From positions 434,001 to 498,000 of the forward strand of contig CAJNOP010000004.1 of NCBI GenBank assembly GCA_905250075.1: a DNA stretch of 64,000 nucleotides. The letters are read 5' to 3'. Below are positions 57,901 through 64,000 of the stretch, piece by piece. Under the pieces are notes generated by a model. It saw nothing but the letters and a program-made list of their open reading frames with translations. It was not told where the DNA came from and searched no databases. Position 1 is the stretch's first letter. Every line of letters begins with the position of its first letter. Source of the stretch: Rotaria sp. Silwood1 (lineage: Eukaryota; Rotifera; Eurotatoria; Philodinida; Philodinidae). The position numbers and the translations under genes were made by a program.

Positions 57901-60295
57901 CATAAAAAATTTCAACTGTTTGACATGTACATCACTATTGATTGATAAAAACGTGAATATTACTATTTAGGTAACATATAGAAAGTAAAGAAAATATTTG
58001 CAGAATAAAAAAAAAAGAATATGTAAATAAATCCATTTTATAGAATATTCGACTTTCTAATAAAATACAAGATGTTTTATAAGTCTTCAATAAATTTTTT
58101 TTTTGCAATAGATCAACATGATATATTTATTTAAAAAAGAAATGAAAAATACTTTTAAATCAGTCTAGAAACCTAATATAACTATCAAATATTTATTGTA
58201 CACGAATTTATATTTATTTGTCAAGTCGCTTAAAAATTTTTTTTCAATCATGACAAGTTGATACATTTTTAATGCGTCATACACGTCAGCAAATTTAGCT
58301 TCATACTCTTGACATAAAAACTTAATTATTAAATAATTTATTAGTAGTTCAAAATATAATCTTTATTTTTTGTATTCCACATGCAATATTTTCATAATAT
58401 ATTTTTGATCTATTTCAATCCGGTTATTGAGTATATAGTTTCACTAAACATGCGATTAATGCCTCGTAATAAGCGTCAAAATAAGTGAATAAGATAAATA
58501 ATGAGTAGTTTCTAGGATGCTGTTTTTTTTTTGTTATATGTAAAATATATTTAGCATTTTATTAGAAAAATTTCTAACAAAATCATGTAGATCTTTGACG
58601 AAAAAAATTCATTGACATTTTGATGTTTATATTAAGATAAAAGAAGATAATTATCAAATAATATATTATTCGAAAGATAAATAAGAGTACTCAAAATTCA
58701 TATAGAAAATATTTTCGTTATGAATTATTCTCTATTTTCATATACAAAAAAAAACACAATAATTCATTTTGTAGAGTTATATTATGGAAAAATTGCTTGA
58801 TCTATAATATATTAATAAATTATATTGATTTCTTTTAAAAATAAAATTTTATTCAATAAAATAATTTATATTACATTACAGATCATATATAATAATAATA
58901 ATAATTAACTTTTTAATTTAAGTTTAATTCGAAAATATTCTTTTCAAATATAATTTAATTCAATAAAATATAACTATTAAATCTATTTATATATTATAAA
59001 TATTTTTCATAAATTAAATTTTTATATTTATAAACTATCATCAGTCAACATTAATATAGTTTCTTTTGAAAAGTAAAAGGTTTCACAAATTGAAATAAAT
59101 TTAAAAGTCTTCTAAAAGATTTTGTACAATTAGAATGAAATCATCTGAAAGATTTCTTTATACAATAAGGAAATAGTTTTAAGGATTTCTATTTTGTTTA
59201 TGCATATGTCGAAACCTTTAAATACTTTTCAAGTTCTCTATTGTACGATCGTTTATCTTACAAATTGATTTTATTCTTAAAAAAATGAAGAGTTAATCTA
59301 ATTCAAAGGTTAAATCATTTTAACATTGACCATGAATGTTAATCATATTTTTAGTAAAAGTAAAGAAAAAGATAAACGAAACAATTATAAATTTTTGTTT
59401 TTTCTTATTTTCAAAATTCTTTATACATACCCGATTAGTAATTCTGGTGATCGATACCATCGTGTTGCAACCTTGAGTTTTAATGGTTAAAAAAAGAAAA
59501 AAAAGAAAGAAACTTGTAGTAACATTGAATTTTTTTTTAATATCTTACATAATCAGTATAATAATCTGCTGATGTTTGTGTATTACAAAATCTTGCAAAA
59601 CCAAAATCACATAATTTTAATATAAAATTTTTTGATATAAGTAAATTTTCTGGTTTTATATCACGATGTATTATTTCATGTGTATGACACCAATGTATAG
59701 CACTAAATAATTGATATGATAATTGACGTACTTGTTCTAATGGTAAACCATCAGGATGTTCTTGTAATACTTGTAACATATTCCATTCAACATATTCAAA
59801 TATAAGAAAACATTGTTTTTTATCACGAAACCATTCAATTAATTCAACAACATTTACAAAACGAAGTGATTGAAGAATTTTTAATTCACGTTCAATTATA
59901 TCCATATCAGTACAATATCCTAGAATAATAATAATAATAAACCAAAAAAAAAACAAACAAAGATTTCAAATAATAAAATTATAATATAAGATTAATAACA
60001 AAAACAATTCAAACCTGGAGATTGTTTAAAATGTTTAATAGCAACTGTTGTATTTGTATCCTATAATATAAAGATAATAAAATTAACTATTATTATTATT
60101 ATCTATTTAAAAAAAAAAACAAATTTTCGTACTTTTTTTCGAGCTTTGAGTACTACACCATATGAACCTATTTTTTATTGTTATGTTAAAAATTATACAT
60201 AAATTATTAGTAAATAAAACAAGAAAATCTATACCTTCACCAATAACACCAAGTATTTCATATTTTTCTTTAACATTACTTGGAATATGTTTCAT
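52802..60295 (-). CDS. CDKL5-like Ser/Thr protein kinase
   Basis: Nineteen exons give 832 aa: 60295-60235, 60167-60133, 60060-60015, 59919-59549, 59471-59431, 57687-57647, 57581-57543, 57481-57372, 57304-57224, 57161-57031, 56952-56855, 56768-55954, 55225-55124, 55068-55017, 54962-54875, 54685-54598, 54540-54481, 54422-54333 and 52951-52802. The kinase domain is about residues 10-300: loop GVIGEGSYGVV, VAIK lysine, IERELKIL helix Glu, IIHRDIKPENLL, LCDFGFAR, then a T-D-Y activation motif (YYTDYVATRWYRSPELL), APE-type site and PYGKPVDIWACGCIMAEL. FGFAR plus TxY and the GESDIDQLYRIQKCLGPLP block are typical of CDKL kinases, with CDKL5 the best match. The remaining 500 residues are Ser/Gln-rich and disordered, with polyglutamine. 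CDKL kinases act at cilia and microtubules. The exon 11-12 junction is the least certain: a GTAGAT donor is needed to keep frame. Confidence 0.88.
54109..54285. mobile_element. hAT-type short element in the kinase gene's last intron, 177 bp, perfect 8-bp target duplication
   Basis: Left end CACTGGCAGATCCAC; the complement of the right end is CAGTGGCGGATCCAG, a widespread hAT-type terminus. GGAAAGAC lies on both sides (54101-54108, 54286-54293). Short internal inverted words (CGCCACCCCC and its variants) remain; no coding capacity. Confidence 0.85.
57688..59430. other. Intron 5 of the CDKL5-like gene (1,743 nt)
   Basis: Extremely AT-rich with no recognised element or exon. It separates ATRWYRSPELLIG from SPYGKPVDIW in the kinase domain. 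Confidence 0.6.
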
Positions 60296-61519
60296 TATCA
60301 AATAATTTTCTATAATATATATGACTTTATAAAATACTATCCAAAAGGAGATTCTTATAAATAATCAATCACTATGATGTATCGATGTATGTCTTTCTGT
60401 ACAGCTATATGCAATTTGAACACTTTGATTATGATGTTACCGATAGTGACATGATCGTTTTTCTTGATGCTTTATTTGCTTACTTTGTTATGCCGTTATT
60501 TTACACTCACTATTCGATTTTTCTTTTTTTTCTCTACAACCATTTATTCAATTCATTCCTATCATTTACTATGGTGATAGACATTAAAACAATGATGACT
60601 AACGAAAGAGGTCACCTATTGGCAATTGAGAGAAAAAAAAACAAGATAATTATTCTGAATCTTTTACCTAAGAAATAGACCAAACAAAAATCTGATAAAG
60701 AGGAGAACTGTCTAATAGATATGCATACATATATATATAGAGTAGAATGAATAATTTATTCTTTGATATGAAATATCTCACATAAGTAAATTTACAGATA
60801 TACAATTTCATACTCTTGATACCATACTGATAACGATTTATATGTTAAAAACTGTCACATAATTTATACAATAAATTATAATTCAAAACAATAAAGTCAT
60901 ACATTCTAAGCAACGAATAAATCAAAATTTAAACTCCTATTTCAATATCATTTAAATATGTACATATATATCAATTTTTCGTTATAAATTATACTTATTT
61001 TGTCAAATGAGATTATCGTATATATTCTCAATGTTTAAAATTTTAATTTCTTTTAATACTTATGATATTGAGTTCATTTCATTAATGAATAACAAAATTC
61101 CATGAAAAAAAAAAAGTTTTTATTCAAGAAAAAAATACTCAGATATGCTTTATACATCAAAATAATATACAATGAGGAAAATTTTGGTAATTTGAAACTG
61201 ACACTTTACTGATAAATAGACTTTCATTCAACTGCTATTTATCATCAAAATTAATTTTACAATTATTTATCAGTTAAATATCAGTTCAAATTTCCAAATA
61301 ATAATATATAATTGATTGAAAATGCATGAAAAAAAAGAAACAAATCTTCGAATAACATGACTATGATCGTTACAATAAATATCTTACTTATTGCTTGTTT
61401 TATATATAGCACTGTTTATCTCTCATATTCATGAAAAAAGAAAACCGATAATATAACACATATATATATAAATAATATACAATAGAAACGAAAAAAATGA
61501 AATGAAAAGAATATTAACA
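60296..61519. other. Intergenic between kinase start and WIPI-like stop
   Basis: AT-rich. The frame at 60385-60678 on the plus strand is Phe/Tyr-rich and lacks similarity or splice support. Confidence 0.4.
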
Positions 61520-62130
61520 TTAAAAATCACATCCATCAATACCATCTAAATAAAGTTCAAATTCTTCACGATTACATTTTCCATCATTTGTAAATATATG
61601 TTTATGAAATGTACCATCAAAACTTGCAGCAACAACATGACTTGGACCAGAAAATGCACATATACATGGCCATTCAATAGCTACTTTAAAATTACATAGA
61701 TCACCAAATGCTTCATTAAGTGCATGAGGTATTGCAACCATACGATTTGATTTTGGATCACGTAAAGCATATAAATGAACAGTACCTTTATCACTTGATA
61801 CACATAAAAAACTTGAATCAAAACTGAATGTTATACAATGAATATCAGCTGTATCAGATCCACGTCGAAATTCAAATAATTTTTCACTTAAACCTGTTGT
61901 TGAAAATACACGAATTAATGTTCCCTATTTAATTAAAAATGAGAAAAAACAAAAAAAAAAAATCTTTCATGTTTTCTTTATAATTTAAAAATTTTTATTT
62001 AACATACTCGTTTAGAAGCAGTTGCTAATAAAGTAGCTGCATGATTAAGCGCCATAGCAGCTAATTCATTTGTATGTGCATGTATAACACGTGGATTATA
62101 AGACATATCATTCTCAATTCCGTTCATGTT
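61520..62130 (-). CDS. WIPI/WDR45-type PROPPIN, C-terminal half
   Basis: Two exons, 62130-62008 and 61924-61520, join in phase 0 for 175 codons. PROPPINs are seven-bladed beta-propellers that bind PI3P/PI(3,5)P2 on autophagic membranes. The lipid-binding FRRG motif is present (EKLFEFRRGSDTADIHCITF), followed by FLCVSSDKGTVHLYALRDPK, WPCICAFSGPSHVVAASFDG and the ending YLDGIDGCDF, closest to the WIPI3/WIPI4 subgroup. The N-terminal blades (about 170 residues) should precede PRVIHAHTNELAAMALNH. I find no such exons in the 1.8 kb up to the next, divergent gene at 63909. The first exon shown contains an ATG at 62128, which could start a truncated protein. So the gene is 5'-truncated, has a very long first intron spanning that gene, or is misassembled. 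Confidence 0.75.
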
Positions 62131-63908
62131 CTAAATTTTAAAAATTAATATTCTCCTCTTTTTTTTGTAATCCTTCTATTAATAATATATAATCAATTTA
62201 TTTTGTCATATAAGAAAATATATATCTTATTTAAACTTAGAAAAATATTACAATATTTATATATATATATAATCATCTATTAAATAGATCCTATTTCTAA
62301 TTCAACAAAAAAAAAACTTCTACGTTCTTAATATGTAATTTTAGAGATATTTCTTCATATTTCATCTATAAATCTTTTTGGATTTACTATATACTATCAA
62401 AATAAATCTAATGAAAATATAGATTGAAAAAACAAAAGAAACTATATTATGCAAGAATTATCTCTGCTAATAACAAAGTTTTACAGTTCAAACGTTTTTT
62501 TTCTCTTACAAGTAGAAAATGTGTCAACAAGAAAAATCGGAAAGCATATAAACGTAAGTTAAGATATCGATAGTTTTTTTTTTCTATAATTCTCATATAA
62601 CATCATACTTTTCTGGTAGAATCAAAATTTTGAATTTCGATTTAAAACTCAAGCAGAAGTCTTCTAAGCAGTTCCAATCTTAAAAACTTTCGTTTATCTC
62701 CAACATTTTATTTATTTTGTTTTTTATTTATCAATTTTTGCAAAAGTCATCTATCTCGTATCCCATCTTGCAGTGTTTTATCTAGGTTTCGTTTTCCGAG
62801 TGAGCGAGTCGAAATTTCGGGTGGGAGGCGTCCACCCAGCCCACCTAGTAGATAAATTACTGCCATCTTGGCAATTTCAAAATACTCCTGACCTATTTTA
62901 TTTAAAAGTTATTGTTCATTGACCTTTTGAAAATAGTAGCTATTGTCCATAATTCAAAAATTCTTCGGTACACTACTGCATATTCCAGAAGATCATTGTT
63001 TCTAAATATGTCCTTAAACAAACTCCAAAGTTTGAAGTCTTGATGTTGACAAAGTTTCGGATCAAAATTCAAAATTTTGATTTTACAAGAAAAATAAGAT
63101 ATTGCTTTAAAATTTCAGTAAAAAATGTTTAATATCTCAACTAAATCATAACTTATGTTCATATCATTTTCGACTTATACATACAATTTAAATTCAAAAG
63201 ATTTTTACCACCTGTAGAGATTCTTCTATTAGATTTTTTTTCTTCTAATGAATCTAATGATATATCATAGTTCATAATAATTGTTTCGTTCGAAATTTTT
63301 CCATTAGAAAGCACAAAAATTCAACTTTGATGTTTTGCAAAAAACAAAAAGTGTTTTCTACTATGACTCTACTCTTAATCATTCAACGATACATTATGAT
63401 CATATGATGAATTATTTCGAACATTAATTTCATTGACCATAGAGACGCGTGTGTCTACTCGAATTTCATAATTGATTATAATCATTAAACTTTGAAAATT
63501 TTTTCTTTTCACAACTAAACACAATCTCTTCCAAGTGGAAAATTGCAGATAGTTTTTTTTTTTTTTATTCGAATAATGTATCTCTCTCTTTCCATTCAAA
63601 CGTTCTTTTGATCTTTATTTCTCTCTCTCTCGCTCTTATATCCAAGAATAAGAAGAGAACGTTTGACCATTTCATCCATCGTACATTGTAGCATAGAAAA
63701 AAAACGCTCTTCTTCCACCAATAAGCTTTTTTAACCAATCATCTTTTTCTTTTTCTCTTCTTTTTACTCTTAATATCTATCATTAATAGAGAAAGTCCGA
63801 GACACATTTGATCATATTACTCAAATACGTGAAAGGCGAGATTTTTTATGTGTAGACGAAATTGACTACTACTACTACTACTAAAACAATACAATAAATT
63901 CTACTATT
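62131..63908. other. Region expected to hold the WIPI N-terminal exons; none found
   Basis: AT-rich. A GC-richer patch at 62800-62850 (GGGTGGGAGGCGTCCACCCA) forms an imperfect foldback. Segments near 62620 and 63050 share words such as TCAAAATTTTGAATTTCGAT in opposite orientations, an inverted pair of a dispersed repeat. CT-rich and ACT-trinucleotide stretches (63618-63640, 63869-63882) precede the next gene. Confidence 0.4.
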
Positions 63909-64000
63909 ATGCAAACAACTTCATATCATCATTCATCTTATGATTATAATACATTTTCATCTTTTTTACCAACAACATCCAATACATATCCATCTTATTA
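63909..64000 (+). CDS. Start of an unrecognised gene, 3' partial
   Basis: ATG at 63909 opens a frame to the window end: MQTTSYHHSSYDYNTFSSFL and more Pro/Thr/Ser/Tyr-rich sequence. The composition resembles disordered N-termini of transcription factors, but 30 residues cannot establish a family. Upstream lies a CT-rich then ACT-repeat leader with several stops in frame, which supports this start. It is divergent from the WIPI-like gene. Confidence 0.5.
   Translation, partial: MQTTSYHHSSYDYNTFSSFLPTTSNTYPSY

Noticed and set aside
60385..60678. 97-residue plus-strand frame upstream of the kinase
   Set aside because: Phe/Tyr/Leu-rich, no similarity, no splice signals; typical of AT-rich spacer.

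Overview
The window is animal nuclear DNA: strongly AT-rich, with many short (about 45-100 nt) GT-AG introns, metazoan genes (TRAF, FTCD, TEX9, a CDKL5-type kinase, a WIPI-type PROPPIN, Mab-21, vWA), and many arrays based on the hexamer TGTGGG, which I recall as the telomeric repeat of bdelloid rotifers. My best guess is a bdelloid rotifer. That is inference from style and repeats, not from a species marker.

Layout. 1-2474: 3' part of a WS/DGAT-type acyltransferase gene (+). 4753-5811: secreted vWA protein (+). 7056-8449: a TA-flanked foldback element with about 430-bp arms, followed by a duplicated block (8450-9998) ending in a truncated Mab-21 gene; the partner copy is at 38906-41873 and runs into the longer Mab-21 gene (41430-42911). 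11460-13185: F-box protein (-). 14757-15973: ECHS1-type enoyl-CoA hydratase (+), broken by an apparent 19-nt deletion. 18133-19333: UBE3D-like ubiquitin ligase (+) with an in-frame TGA. 19618-19989: unidentified first exon. 20.0-23.1 kb: repeats and a 100-N assembly gap. 23170-27944: TRAF-family gene (+) with a 3.3-kb intron. 28.9-30.3 kb: two TA-flanked elements. 30459-31599: decayed ankyrin gene. 32-36.3 kb: foldback elements, a hAT element with a perfect 8-bp target duplication, and a tRNA relic. 36834-37965: aldo-keto reductase (+). 43065-62130: a conserved block read on the minus strand: complete FTCD (555 aa), TEX9 (401 aa), a CDKL5-like kinase (832 aa) and the C-terminal half of a WIPI protein. 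63909-64000: start of another plus-strand gene.

Two compartments stand out. From about 7 to 42 kb the sequence holds all eight TGTGGG-type arrays and the broken or truncated genes (Mab-21 copy, ECHS1, UBE3D, ankyrin). From 43 to 61.5 kb the genes are long and intact, and mobile DNA is confined to introns. Seven of the eight telomere-like arrays are foldbacks with the G-rich strand first and the C-rich strand second, the polarity of a telomere-telomere fusion, but several share spacer words, so they look like a dispersed repeat family.

The genes do not form a pathway; links are limited to order and strand. Exon coordinates were worked out by hand from splice signals and reading frame. Where phases close over the whole gene (FTCD, TEX9, TRAF, F-box, AKR, vWA) the models are firm; first exons and 5' ends are weaker.
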